Positions 54,652 through 64,000 of a DNA stretch of 64,000 nt are shown in pieces. Source of the stretch: Bacillus pumilus (lineage in GTDB: Bacteria; Bacillota; Bacilli; Bacillales; Bacillaceae); the NCBI RefSeq assembly GCF_900186955.1, contig NZ_LT906438.1:310001-374000 (forward strand), given 5' to 3'. The notes beneath the pieces are model-generated. The model saw only the letters and a list, made by a program, of their open reading frames with translations, made no database searches and was not told where the DNA came from. Made by a program: the position numbers and the translations under genes. The first letter of the stretch is position 1; each line of letters starts with the position of its first letter.

Positions 54652-54816
54652 TTTCGGTCATATTTGCAAAATTTAAGGGAAAACATGAAATTTTTGCGGT
54701 ATTTAGTCGATTCTTTTCGGTTGAACGCAACTATTATTAGTTATTTTCGGTAAATATCGTAAATTATTATGTGATTCATTCGGCATAACGCATGAATCTT
54801 TACACCCATTTTTCGG
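54652..54816 (+). promoter_or_regulatory. Array of ComA-type half-sites upstream of srfAA
   Basis: TTTCGG, TTGCGG or ATTCGG half-sites start at 54652, 54694, 54715, 54745, 54778 and 54811. Two form full boxes against the ComA consensus TTGCGG-N4-CCGCAA: TTTCGG-TTGA-ACGCAA (54715-54730, 10 of 12) and ATTCGG-CATA-ACGCAT (54778-54793, 8 of 12). Their centres are 63 bp apart, six helical turns. ComA~P activates srfA in B. subtilis in the same way. Confidence 0.65.
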
Positions 54817-54849
54817 TGAAAAAAACAATAATTTCATATAAAGTGGACG

Positions 54850-54855
54850 TAATAT
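54850..54855 (+). promoter_or_regulatory. Likely -10 box of the srfAA promoter
   Basis: TAATAT between the ComA array and the riboswitch. No good -35 hexamer stands 17 bp upstream, which is usual for activator-dependent promoters. The start site would be near 54862. Confidence 0.4.
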
Positions 54856-54884
54856 AGAAAATATTTAAAAAGAAAAGAAGAAAA

Positions 54885-54970
54885 AGGCAAATCTATGGAA
54901 ACGTAGAGACGCAAAGCCATGTCCTAAGGTAAATGTTGCTTTTTTACTAAGGTCGCCAGGTTACCGAATC
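54885..54970 (+). ncRNA. c-di-GMP-I (GEMM-I) riboswitch aptamer in the srfAA leader
   Basis: The order of elements is that of the GEMM-I aptamer: GGCAAA, then a perfect stem TCTATG-GAAA-CGTAGA capped by a GAAA tetraloop, then GACGCAAAGCC. A CCTAAGG segment corresponds to the tetraloop receptor, and a second arm pairs GGTAAA.. with ..TTTACT before the closing GTCGCCAGGTTACCGA. The match is to the remembered Vc2-type consensus (GCAAA..GACGCAAAGCC..GGTTACCG). It lies 145 bp upstream of the srfAA start codon and within its transcript. Confidence 0.88.
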
Positions 54971-54978
54971 AAAATGGG

Positions 54979-55012
54979 AGTCCCTCCGTTTTATTCGGGG
55001 TGGGCTTCTTTC
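54979..55012 (+). terminator. Terminator-like hairpin, riboswitch expression platform
   Basis: AGTCCCTCCG pairs with CGGGGTGGGCT (one mismatch, one bulge, wobble pairs), loop TTTTATT, followed by TCTTTCC. It directly follows the aptamer, as expected for a transcription-terminating switch. Confidence 0.55.
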
Positions 55013-55114
55013 CGTATTCTGTCTATTTTAATGAAATAGACTTGGTTCTTTTGATATAGAGGGTGCAGGGTTGTCACATTGGTGGAGAAAACATAGAAGA
55101 GGCGGAGGATGAAA

Positions 55115-58100
55115 ATGAATACAGTTTATTACCCCTTAACACATGCGCAAAAGCGAGTATTCTACACGGAAAGATTTTATCCAGGTACAAGTATTTCTAA
55201 TTTGGGTGGATTCGCCAGATTGAGATCGGTATCAGGTTTAGATCCATCTTTGGTCGTTGACGTGCTTCAAGCGTACATTCGCCAAACTGACTCCCTTCGG
55301 TTGAGGCTGGTGTATCGACATGAGCAGGAGGAGCCTGTTCAATATATCAAGCCTTATGAAGACAAGCCGATTCGCATGGAGAAGGGCTGGAGTGAAGAAG
55401 AAGTGAGGGCTTGGGCGAATGAACAAATCCGTGAGCCGATGCCGTTGATTGACAGCGCCTTGATTGAATTTACGGTCTTTCAAATCAGTGATCAAGAGTG
55501 CTGGCTGTTTTGTAAAGCACATCATATTGTGGCGGATGGTATCTCCATTATCTTAATGGGAAATCGCATCATCGACTTATACCAGGACATGTTGCAGGGG
55601 GTAGACATCTCACCGGTTGAGGAGATTTCCTTCGTTGACCACATCATGAGTGAGCAAAGCTATGAAACTTCTAAACGATTTCAAAAAGACCAAACTTTTT
55701 GGAATGAGCAATTTGCCAATATTCCAGATTTCGCTTCTTTAAAACCGCATAAGGGATACGAGATGAGTTTACATGCGGAGCGATTTTCAGGGGATATTCC
55801 AGATTCTTTGAAGGAGAAACTTCGTGCGTTTTGTGAGGAGCAGAAAGTCAGTATGCTCTCGATGTTTATGTCCACTGTTTATGTATATTTACATCGTTTT
55901 AGCGGTATGGAGGATGTTGTCCTTGGAACCTTTATGGGCAACCGAACGAATGCCAAAGAAAAAAAGATGATTGGTATGTTTGTTTCCACCATTCCGATGC
56001 GTGCATCTGTTCAGGGGTCGCAAACATTTCTTGATTTCGTCAAACAGGTCATGGCGGATCAAATGAAGATCTTGCGTCACCAAAAGTACCCTTACAATCT
56101 TCTCATGAATGATTTGCGAGAAAGAGAAGGGTTTACAGGACGCCTTTTTGATATTTCTTTAGAATACCAGGTCATGCAGTGGCAGAAAAAAGAGAATCTG
56201 TCTTTCATTACTGAACCGATCTTTAGCGGGAGCGGAATGAATGATATTTCCATTCATGTAAAGGACCGCTGGGATACTGATACATTGACCATTGATTTGG
56301 ACTACCGTACAGATGTATTCACCGAAGAAGAAATCAGTAAGATGTTTGATCGATTCTTAATCATACTAGAAGCGGCAGTCTCCCAGCCTGACCAGCTGAT
56401 CGGGAAACTCCCTTTACTTCCACCAGATGAACAAAAGGAACTGCTTCAATTATCTGAGAGAAAACCTTTTGAAAAGCCAGCTGAAAAGCCGGTTCACCAT
56501 CTGTTTGATGAGACAGCCAATAAGTATGCAAAGCGAACAGCTGTTGTAACAGAAAATGGAGCATTTACTTATGGAGAACTGTTTCAAAAGGCAGAAAAGC
56601 TGGCGCGTTTTTTACAAATGAAAGGTGTCTCGCGTGATGTGCCTGTTGCTGTCTTAATGGATCGGAAGGCAGAGGCTATGGTGTCGATCTTCGGCATATT
56701 AAAGGCTGGCGGGGCGTATGTACCGATTGATCCGGCATTACCTGAGGAGCGTATTCAATATATTGTGGAGGATTCTGGTGCTTCCATTGTGTTAACAGAG
56801 GAATCGTTCGTTTCAACATACCGTGCCCTCTCGGAAAAAATGGTCGTGCAGCAGCAAATCGCATTAGATGATGAACTGCTGCCTCAGCTTGTAGATCAGT
56901 CGGTACCAGAGGATTTGGCTTATATGATTTATACATCGGGGACGACTGGAAAGCCGAAGGGCGTCATGATTGAGCATCTTCAGCTGCATCATTTGGTCCA
57001 TGCCTTGCATCATGAGATTTATGAAGAGGCGAGTGAGCTTCAAATGGCGCTTCTTGCACCATTCCATTTTGATGCATCGGTGAAACAAATCTTTGCTGCG
57101 CTATTATTTGGGCATACGCTTCATATCATCCCGCGAGAAACAACGAGAAATGGTGTTCAATTAGCGGCTTATTATAAAAAACATCAAATTGAGGCAGCGG
57201 ACGGAACACCGGCGCATGTGCAGCTTTTACTTGCAACGGAATTAGATGGGCTGTCCTTGAGGCATATGTTAGTTGGGGGAGAAGCATTGCCTGCGAAAGC
57301 AGCATATTCTCTTATCGAAGCGGTTCGGATGAGTGAGCCTGATTTTACTTTGTGGAATGTGTATGGTCCGACTGAGACGTGTGTCGATGCGGCGGTTCAT
57401 CGCCTAGAACTAAGTGAGCTGCGCGAATCCTCTGAACAGCAGCGTTATGTGTCAATCGGAAAGCCGCTCGGTCATCACCGTCTTTACATTTTAAATGACC
57501 ATGATCAATTACAGGTACAGGGGGCTGCTGGAGAACTGTACGTTGCAGGGATAGGTGTTGGACGAGGCTATGTGAATCAGCCTGAATTGACGGAGAAAGT
57601 ATTTACGGCAGATCCATTTTCTCCAGATGAGCGGATGTATCGAACAGGGGATCTAGTCAGATGGCTTCCTGATGGCACAATTGATTATCTTGGCAGAATG
57701 GATGATCAAGTGAAAATAAGGGGTTACCGCATAGAAACAGGCGAAATTGAAGCAGTGATGGAGCAGGTAGATGGAGTGGATCAAGCTGTCGTACTTGTTG
57801 TCGAAGAAGCGGACGGGGAAAAGGCGTTAAGTGCTTACTATCAAGCTCGTCATGAAAATGTGTCAGTTGACATACTTCAAGCCGCTATCAAACATCAGCT
57901 ACCAGCTTACATGATGCCGCTCTATTTCAAAGAGCTCGATGCATTTCCACTCACAGTCAGTGGCAAAGTCGATCGTCGTGCACTTGCTGCCCTAAAAGGA
58001 GATAAAGCCGTTCAAGCTGTTTATGCTGCGCCTAGAAACAGTCTCGAAACGAAGCTTGTGCGTTTGTGGGAAGAAATTCTTGGTCAAGAGAAGATTGGTA

Positions 58101-61100
58101 TATATGATTCCTTCTTCGAACGAGGGGGGCATTCGCTGAAAGCAATGACTGTACTCACACATGTGCAGCGAGATTTTCAGGTGGAGGTGCCGCTGTCCGT
58201 TTTATTTGAACAGCAGACCATTGCCGCTTTGGCTGACTACATTGAGCAAGCGGAAACATCTTCTGAAACGGTGATACCTAAAGCACCTGCTTTAGACCAT
58301 TATCCATTGTCACCTCCACAGCAGCGCGTTTATATGGTGAGTCAATTAGAGCAAAGCACTGCATACCATATGCCAGCTGTTGTGAGGTTAAAAGGAACAC
58401 TGCAGCAAGAGAAGCTGACGGAAGCCTTTGAAAAACTCATCATACGTCATGATATGCTGCGTACGTCTTTTCATACGTTGAAAGGTGTTCCGCGTCAACG
58501 GGTAGCTCCATCCGTGCCTTTTCAAATAGAGCAGCTAACAGGTGGTACGATGGAAGAAAATATGCAGCAATTTGTCAGACCTTTTGACCTTGGGTGTGCA
58601 CCACTTCTTCGCATTGGCTTGAAGTCATTACATGATCAGGAGCACTTGCTCTTTTTCGATATGCATCACCTGATTTCAGATGGTCTTTCGATTGATTTGA
58701 TGCTGCGTGAGCTGTCAGATGCTTACGAGGGATCGGTCAAAGACCCATTGAAGCTTCAATATCAGGACTATGCTGTTTGGCAAGAACAACAAGATTTTCA
58801 AAAAGAAGAAGCATTCTGGCTGCAGGAATTTTCGGGTGATCTTCCTGCTTTACAGCTGCTGACCGATTATCAGCGCCCAGCGGTCCAGTCGTTTGCAGGG
58901 GATCGTGTGATCAAAGAAATCAATGAAACGTTAAAGCGGCAATTACAGGAGCTAGCGGCAAAACACCATACGACACTGTATACGGTTCTGCTTTCTGCTT
59001 ACTATACATTGCTTGCGAAGTACACGGGTCAAAAGGAATTCGTGGTTGGAACACCGGCGGCGGGGCGAGTGCATGCAGACTTGGATGACATGATCGGCAT
59101 GTTTGTCCAGACACTTGCTTTGCGGTCCGAGGTTGATCCGAATGGAACCATGTCGCAGTTGATCGAGCAAGTGAAGGAAAAGACGATGCATGCATTTGAG
59201 CATCAGCAATATCCATTTGAACGACTGCTTGAAAAACTGAATGTGCCAAGGGATTTTAGCCGTCATCCATTATTCGATACCGTTTTTACACTCATGCCAG
59301 ATCATGAATCAGCCCAGCATATAGGAGAAATGCAAGTTGAAATCGAAGAAACCAATTTCCATATTGCAAAGTTCGATTTAACGCTGCAAGCGATGGAGTC
59401 AGATCAAGGGTTATCCTTTGTCCTCGATTACAGTACGGCGCTATTTAAACGAAGTACAGCCGAGCAGATGCTTCATCATTATATGTATTTGCTGAAGCAG
59501 ATGGTTCAAGCGCCGGAGGAGGCAATTCGATCTTATCGATTACTGTCTGAACAAGAAGCAGAAGCTCAACTGAATCTGTGGAATCCGTTACCGACGCCTT
59601 ATCCGTCAGAAGAAACCATTGTGACGCAGTTTGAAGCACAGGTGCAGGCGCACGGTCATAAGTCTGCCCTCCAATGTGAAGGTGTGATTCTTTCTTACCA
59701 AGAACTAAATGACCGTGTGAATCAGCTGGCTCATTATTTACGTGAACATGGGTTTGAAAGAGGGATGAAAGCAGCCTTATTCTTTGAACGGTCTAATGAG
59801 ATGGTACTCTCTGTTCTAGCTGTACTTAAGGCGGGCGGCGTCTATGTACCAATTGATCCTGATTTCCCTGATGAACGCGTGAAGCACTTTTTAACAGACA
59901 GCGGTGCGCAATTCTTACTGACACATCAAGTGCTGCGCCATCGTTCGGTGCTTGCTTCTTTCGAGGGAACCATCATCGAAACAGAAGATCGTGGAATTGT
60001 TCAGCAATCAGACAGCAATATAGACATTCGGGTATTGCCAGAGGATTTGGCGAATTTGACCTATACATCTGGTACAACTGGAAAACCTAAAGGAAATATG
60101 GTGACACACCGGAACATTTTGAGAACAGTGAAGCAATCAAATTATCTTGCCATTCATCATGAAGACACGGTGATGAGCCTATCAAACTATGTATTTGATG
60201 CTTTTATGTTCGATGTGTTTGGTGCTTTATTAAACGGTGCGAAACTGATTGTTCTGCCAAAGGATCATATCTTAAACATGAATGAGCTTTCTGGAGCGAT
60301 TGAGAAGGAGAAAGTCAGTATTTTAATGATCACGACAGCTCTTTTTCACTTACTTATCGATATGAAAAAAGACAGCCTAAAGAACGTCAGAAAAGTTCTA
60401 TTTGGCGGAGAACGTGCTTCCGTACCTCATGTCATGACTGCACTTGAAACGGTAGGGGAAGGCAAGCTTGTTCATATGTACGGTCCTTCTGAAAGTACGA
60501 TTTTCACTACGTATTATCCAGTGAATCACATTGAGGAGCAGGCGTTATCCATTCCAATCGGAAAGCCAGTGAGTCAAACGGCTGTTTATATTGTAGATGA
60601 ATTTGGACAGCTGCAACCGCCAGGTGTAGCAGGAGAGCTATGTGTCGCTGGTGATGGACTGGTAAAAGGATATTATGGGCAGCCAAAACTCACAAGTGAA
60701 AAATTCGTGGAAAATCCTTTCCGCCCTGGTGAGGTCATGTATAAAACGGGTGATCTTGCCCGCTGGCTGTCAAATGGAGAGATTGAATTCATTGGACGAA
60801 TCGATCATCAAGTGAAGATTCGTGGTCAGCGTATTGAACTTGGAGAAATTGAGCATCAGCTGCTGCGCCATCCGCAATTAAAGGAAGCCGTCGTCATTGC
60901 AGCCCCAAATGACACATTATGTGCATATTTTACAGCCGAAGGATCCGTCTCATTAACTGATTTGCGCGAGCAAGCAGGACGTGAACTGCCTGTGTATATG
61001 ATGCCGTCATTCTTCATGCAATTAGACGAGCTTCCGTTGACGAATAACGGCAAGGTAGATAGGCGAGCGTTGCCGGTGCCTGACCTAAGTGAGCAGGGGA

Positions 61101-64000
61101 TAAATGAGTATTTCCCTCCTCAAACCGAAACAGAGCATCACGTAGCGCGCATTTGGGAGGAAGTTCTTGAAGTGCCGCGAATCGGCAGGAACGATCATTT
61201 CTTTGAATGCGGCGGCCATTCGCTACGCGGCATGAAAATGCTGAACAAGCTGTATGAAGAGATGCATGTGGAGCTCACTTTGAAGTCTTTATTTGAATCA
61301 CCAACATTAGAGGCGTTTGCCTTGGCGGTTGATCAAGCGGATCAAACGGAGATCAAGCGAGTGGAGATCGCAGAAGAAGCGGCCTATTATCCAGTGACAT
61401 CTGCTCAGAAAAGACTGTTTGTATTGGAGAAAATGACCGATGCGGAGCAAAGCTATCATATGCCGGCTGCTTTAAAGCTAGAAGGTGCTTTTGATGAAAA
61501 ACGATTTAAAAAAGCGATTGAACAGCTTGTCCATCGTCATGAAGCATTCCGAACGAGCTTTGATTTTGTTCAGAATGAACCTGTTCAACGGATTGAACCA
61601 AACATCTCCGTAGACATTGAGACAATCGAAGGGAACGGAAGAGACATACAGGAATTGATGAATGACTTTATCCGTCCATTTAATATAGAAAAGGCGCCTC
61701 TACTCAGAGTAGGTCTAGTTTCTGCTTCCGTAAATGTCCATTATTTGCTGATTGATATGCATCATATCATTTCAGATGGTGCATCTGTAGGCATTTTAAT
61801 TGAGGAGCTTTCAGCCTTGTATCGAGGAGACAAACTAGAGGAATTACCTGTTCAATATAAGGATTATGCGGTTTGGTCAAAAAGCGAGACGTTTGCTGCA
61901 CAAATAGAAGCTGAAGAGGCGTTTTGGCTGGAGCAATTAGAAGGAGAACTGCCTGTACTGGCACTCCCAGAAGATTTGCCAAGACCAAAAGTGCAAACAT
62001 TCGCAGGAGATCGTGTCTCATTTACAATCAATGGGCCGCTTAAAGCGAAATTGGATGAGCTGGTCAGAGCACTCAACAGTACGACGTATACAGTCCTGCT
62101 CACTTGCTACAGTACCCTTTTAAGCAAGCTATCAAGACAAGAAGATATCATCATCGGTTCGCCGATTGTGGGCAGAACTCATCCGGATATTCAATCTGTC
62201 ATTGGTATGTTTGTGAACACGCTGGCACTTAGAACAAAGCCAGCAGGACATCTGACAGCCGCAGAATTTGCGTCAAATGTTCATCAGCTTGTGTTAGAGG
62301 CAAATGAGCATCAGTTGTACCCATTTGAAGAATTGGTAGACCGAGTACAAGCGGTTCGAGACACTAGCCGTCATCCAATCTTTGATGTGGTGTTCTCGAT
62401 GGAAAATGCGGATATCCGTGATTTAACGATGGATGGACTTCATATTGTTCCGGAGCCATTCGAAGAGAATATCGCCAAATTTGATTTGACCTTAACTGGA
62501 AACGAATCGGCTGATCACATTGAGCTTGTGTTCGATTTTAATACTTCTATCTTTCAACAGTCGTCGATTGAAAAGTGGAAGGAGTTTTTCCTTCATTTAT
62601 TGGAACAAATGGTATCAGCGCCAGATCAATCGCTAGATCAAATGCAGCTATTATCACCGAAGCAGCAGCAAAAAATGCTCAACGAATGGTCAGGTCCTGT
62701 CCTAGACGTTCCGTCAGATCAAACGGTTCATGCACTGATTGAGGCTAAGGCATACCAGACACCTCATCAAAAAGCGGCGACCTTCTGCGGAACGAGCTGG
62801 ACGTATGAAGAGCTGAACAATCGGGCAAATAGAGTCGCTTTAAGACTCAGATCAAACGGCATAAAACGAGGAGATCGCGTCGGTATTCTCACCCGTCCGT
62901 CCCTTGACATGACGGCAGCCGTCTTTGGCGTTCTCAAGGCAGGTGCGGCATTCGTTCCAATTGATGCGGATTATCCGGATCAGCGTATTGCCTACATGCT
63001 GGAAGACTGCGGGGCAGAGGTGCTTCTCATGCAAAAAGGACTGACTGCACCATCTTCATTCACAGGTCATGTTCTGCATATAGAAGATGCCGTAGAAGGC
63101 GAAGCACAAGAAATTCAGGTTCATGTCAAACCAACAGATCTCGCCTATATGATTTACACGTCTGGAACGACAGGACAGCCGAAAGGTGTCATGGTCGAGC
63201 ACCATTCTCTTGTGAATCTTGCGTTCTGGCACAATGATGCCTTCCAAGTGACAAACGCGGACCGAACCGCCAAATATGCCGGCTTTGGCTTTGACGCCTC
63301 TATTTGGGAAATGTTCCCGACATGGATCGCCGGCGCAGAGCTGCACATCATTGATGAAGCGATTCGTCTCGATATGATCAAGCTCAATGCGTATGTCAAT
63401 GACGAAAATATCACCATTGCGTTCCTGCCGACCCAGCTATGCGAGCAGTTTATGTCTATGGAGAACCATTCTCTGCGTTACTTATTGACAGGCGGCGACA
63501 AGCTGAAACAGGTGAAGCCTGTTCCGTATAAACTCGTGAATAACTACGGTCCGACAGAAAACACCGTCGTGGCGACAAGCGGGATCATCGATCCAGATCA
63601 AGGCACGCTTCCGATCGGAACAGCGATTGCCAATACCCGTTTTTACATTATGGGTTCGTTATATGACCTCTCGCCGCCAGGCGTACCGGGTGAGCTTGTG
63701 ATCGCAGGAAAAGGACTGGCAAGAGGGTACTGGAATCTTCCAGAGGAAACCAACAAACGATTTGTCCCAGATCCATTTTATTTAGGTGAGCGCATGTACC
63801 TGACAGGCGATTTAGTGAAATGGACAGAGGATGGCGAGCTGATTTATCTCGGCAGAAAAGATCATCAGGTCAACATCCGCGGCTTCCGAATTGAGCTGTC
63901 AGAAATTGAGGCGCAGCTCCTTGCGCTGGCAGAAGTCAAAGAAGCAGTTGTGACAACGGTCAAAGATGCCAGTGAACAGGATGCCCTTGCCGCTTACGTC
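55115..64000 (+). CDS. srfAA: Surfactin/pumilacidin-type synthetase subunit 1 (SrfAA), 3' end outside window
   Basis: An open frame of 2962 codons without stop runs to the window end. ATG 55115 is chosen because GGAGG at 55104-55108 is six bases upstream; ATG 55109 abuts it. Domains: starter condensation C1 (HHIVADG at residues 136-142), A1 (about 460-960), PCP1 (GGHSL, Ser1007), C2 (HHLISDG from 1184), A2 (about 1500-1985), PCP2 (GGHSL, Ser2036), C3 (HHIISDG from 2216), A3 (from about 2520, cut at the end). Specificity codes I read: A1 DAKDLGVVDK (Glu), A2 DAFMFGMIFK (Leu-like), A3 DAWFLGNVVK (Leu). This is the order of surfactin and pumilacidin modules 1-3; the third-module epimerase lies beyond the window. 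Confidence 0.95.
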   Translation, partial: MNTVYYPLTHAQKRVFYTERFYPGTSISNLGGFARLRSVSGLDPSLVVDVLQAYIRQTDSLRLRLVYRHEQEEPVQYIKPYEDKPIRMEKGWSEEEVRAWANEQIREPMPLIDSALIEFTVFQISDQECWLFCKAHHIVADGISIILMGNRIIDLYQDMLQGVDISPVEEISFVDHIMSEQSYETSKRFQKDQTFWNEQFANIPDFASLKPHKGYEMSLHAERFSGDIPDSLKEKLRAFCEEQKVSMLSMFMSTVYVYLHRFSGMEDVVLGTFMGNRTNAKEKKMIGMFVSTIPMRASVQGSQTFLDFVKQVMADQMKILRHQKYPYNLLMNDLREREGFTGRLFDISLEYQVMQWQKKENLSFITEPIFSGSGMNDISIHVKDRWDTDTLTIDLDYRTDVFTEEEISKMFDRFLIILEAAVSQPDQLIGKLPLLPPDEQKELLQLSERKPFEKPAEKPVHHLFDETANKYAKRTAVVTENGAFTYGELFQKAEKLARFLQMKGVSRDVPVAVLMDRKAEAMVSIFGILKAGGAYVPIDPALPEERIQYIVEDSGASIVLTEESFVSTYRALSEKMVVQQQIALDDELLPQLVDQSVPEDLAYMIYTSGTTGKPKGVMIEHLQLHHLVHALHHEIYEEASELQMALLAPFHFDASVKQIFAALLFGHTLHIIPRETTRNGVQLAAYYKKHQIEAADGTPAHVQLLLATELDGLSLRHMLVGGEALPAKAAYSLIEAVRMSEPDFTLWNVYGPTETCVDAAVHRLELSELRESSEQQRYVSIGKPLGHHRLYILNDHDQLQVQGAAGELYVAGIGVGRGYVNQPELTEKVFTADPFSPDERMYRTGDLVRWLPDGTIDYLGRMDDQVKIRGYRIETGEIEAVMEQVDGVDQAVVLVVEEADGEKALSAYYQARHENVSVDILQAAIKHQLPAYMMPLYFKELDAFPLTVSGKVDRRALAALKGDKAVQAVYAAPRNSLETKLVRLWEEILGQEKIGIYDSFFERGGHSLKAMTVLTHVQRDFQVEVPLSVLFEQQTIAALADYIEQAETSSETVIPKAPALDHYPLSPPQQRVYMVSQLEQSTAYHMPAVVRLKGTLQQEKLTEAFEKLIIRHDMLRTSFHTLKGVPRQRVAPSVPFQIEQLTGGTMEENMQQFVRPFDLGCAPLLRIGLKSLHDQEHLLFFDMHHLISDGLSIDLMLRELSDAYEGSVKDPLKLQYQDYAVWQEQQDFQKEEAFWLQEFSGDLPALQLLTDYQRPAVQSFAGDRVIKEINETLKRQLQELAAKHHTTLYTVLLSAYYTLLAKYTGQKEFVVGTPAAGRVHADLDDMIGMFVQTLALRSEVDPNGTMSQLIEQVKEKTMHAFEHQQYPFERLLEKLNVPRDFSRHPLFDTVFTLMPDHESAQHIGEMQVEIEETNFHIAKFDLTLQAMESDQGLSFVLDYSTALFKRSTAEQMLHHYMYLLKQMVQAPEEAIRSYRLLSEQEAEAQLNLWNPLPTPYPSEETIVTQFEAQVQAHGHKSALQCEGVILSYQELNDRVNQLAHYLREHGFERGMKAALFFERSNEMVLSVLAVLKAGGVYVPIDPDFPDERVKHFLTDSGAQFLLTHQVLRHRSVLASFEGTIIETEDRGIVQQSDSNIDIRVLPEDLANLTYTSGTTGKPKGNMVTHRNILRTVKQSNYLAIHHEDTVMSLSNYVFDAFMFDVFGALLNGAKLIVLPKDHILNMNELSGAIEKEKVSILMITTALFHLLIDMKKDSLKNVRKVLFGGERASVPHVMTALETVGEGKLVHMYGPSESTIFTTYYPVNHIEEQALSIPIGKPVSQTAVYIVDEFGQLQPPGVAGELCVAGDGLVKGYYGQPKLTSEKFVENPFRPGEVMYKTGDLARWLSNGEIEFIGRIDHQVKIRGQRIELGEIEHQLLRHPQLKEAVVIAAPNDTLCAYFTAEGSVSLTDLREQAGRELPVYMMPSFFMQLDELPLTNNGKVDRRALPVPDLSEQGINEYFPPQTETEHHVARIWEEVLEVPRIGRNDHFFECGGHSLRGMKMLNKLYEEMHVELTLKSLFESPTLEAFALAVDQADQTEIKRVEIAEEAAYYPVTSAQKRLFVLEKMTDAEQSYHMPAALKLEGAFDEKRFKKAIEQLVHRHEAFRTSFDFVQNEPVQRIEPNISVDIETIEGNGRDIQELMNDFIRPFNIEKAPLLRVGLVSASVNVHYLLIDMHHIISDGASVGILIEELSALYRGDKLEELPVQYKDYAVWSKSETFAAQIEAEEAFWLEQLEGELPVLALPEDLPRPKVQTFAGDRVSFTINGPLKAKLDELVRALNSTTYTVLLTCYSTLLSKLSRQEDIIIGSPIVGRTHPDIQSVIGMFVNTLALRTKPAGHLTAAEFASNVHQLVLEANEHQLYPFEELVDRVQAVRDTSRHPIFDVVFSMENADIRDLTMDGLHIVPEPFEENIAKFDLTLTGNESADHIELVFDFNTSIFQQSSIEKWKEFFLHLLEQMVSAPDQSLDQMQLLSPKQQQKMLNEWSGPVLDVPSDQTVHALIEAKAYQTPHQKAATFCGTSWTYEELNNRANRVALRLRSNGIKRGDRVGILTRPSLDMTAAVFGVLKAGAAFVPIDADYPDQRIAYMLEDCGAEVLLMQKGLTAPSSFTGHVLHIEDAVEGEAQEIQVHVKPTDLAYMIYTSGTTGQPKGVMVEHHSLVNLAFWHNDAFQVTNADRTAKYAGFGFDASIWEMFPTWIAGAELHIIDEAIRLDMIKLNAYVNDENITIAFLPTQLCEQFMSMENHSLRYLLTGGDKLKQVKPVPYKLVNNYGPTENTVVATSGIIDPDQGTLPIGTAIANTRFYIMGSLYDLSPPGVPGELVIAGKGLARGYWNLPEETNKRFVPDPFYLGERMYLTGDLVKWTEDGELIYLGRKDHQVNIRGFRIELSEIEAQLLALAEVKEAVVTTVKDASEQDALAAYV

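Noticed and set aside
55238..63417. Many minus-strand open frames of 60-110 codons under the synthetase region
   Set aside because: They lie antisense to one continuous plus-strand NRPS frame with all expected motifs; they are shadows without ribosome sites.
1..64000. CRISPR arrays, tRNA and rRNA genes, prophage genes
   Set aside because: I saw no regularly spaced direct repeats, no cloverleaf or rRNA-like segments and no phage structural genes; a covariance-model scan was not possible.

Overview
The window is chromosomal DNA of a Bacillus, most likely of the B. pumilus / altitudinis / safensis group. This rests on recognising the B. subtilis gene order ntd–ycgFGHI–nadE–aroK–ycgJK–cah–ycgL–putBC–putR–yckABD–nin/tlpC/nucA–srfAA. 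Several B. subtilis genes expected in that order (tmrB, putP, bglC, hxlAB) are absent, and other DNA sits in their places. No database search was possible, so the species call is an inference.

Layout. 1-3.6 kb: kanosamine operon (ntdA partial, ntdB, ntdC) and a glcP-type sugar permease. 3.7-8.8 kb: ycgF, a small membrane protein, ycgG, ycgH, ycgI, nadE. 8.9-24 kb: an accessory block where B. subtilis has only tmrB. It holds a decayed IS1182-type element, a secreted Gly/Ala-rich protein opposite a small membrane protein, a possible toxin-like peptide, a rap-phr quorum-sensing pair, a broken nucA copy, and a catabolic cluster: citrate-synthase-like lyase, aldehyde dehydrogenase, type I dehydroquinase, ThDP enzyme, cupin, CoA-transferase, MFS porter, a second permease and an IclR regulator. 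24-28.7 kb: intact aroK, a dapA-like/LacI/MFS module, then a deleted second copy of aroK. 28.7-39.2 kb: ycgJ (frameshifted), ycgK, a nitrilase-family amidase, cah (frameshifted), ycgL, putBC, putR and an ArsB-like porter. 39.2-46.3 kb: yckAB, yckD, a metallo-hydrolase, an AsnC-type regulator, an AAC(3)-family acetyltransferase, nin, tlpC, nucA. 46.6-54.5 kb: a six-gene hydantoinase/oxoprolinase plus polyamine-type ABC transporter operon. 55.1 kb to the end: the first 2962 codons of the surfactin/pumilacidin synthetase SrfAA, running off the window.

How the parts connect. The synthetase has a striking leader: helically spaced ComA-type half-sites, then a c-di-GMP-I (GEMM-I) riboswitch aptamer, then a terminator-like hairpin, so quorum sensing and c-di-GMP could both gate lipopeptide synthesis. 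The rap gene upstream also has a good ComA box, and its Phr peptide ends in a plausible pentapeptide pheromone, so it may feed back on the same regulator. In the catabolic cluster, both the first gene and the divergent regulator/permease promoter carry the same tandem palindrome ATTCC-N7-GGAAT repeated at 20 bp, which defines a candidate IclR regulon. The adenylation-domain codes I read for modules 1-3 are Glu, Leu and Leu.
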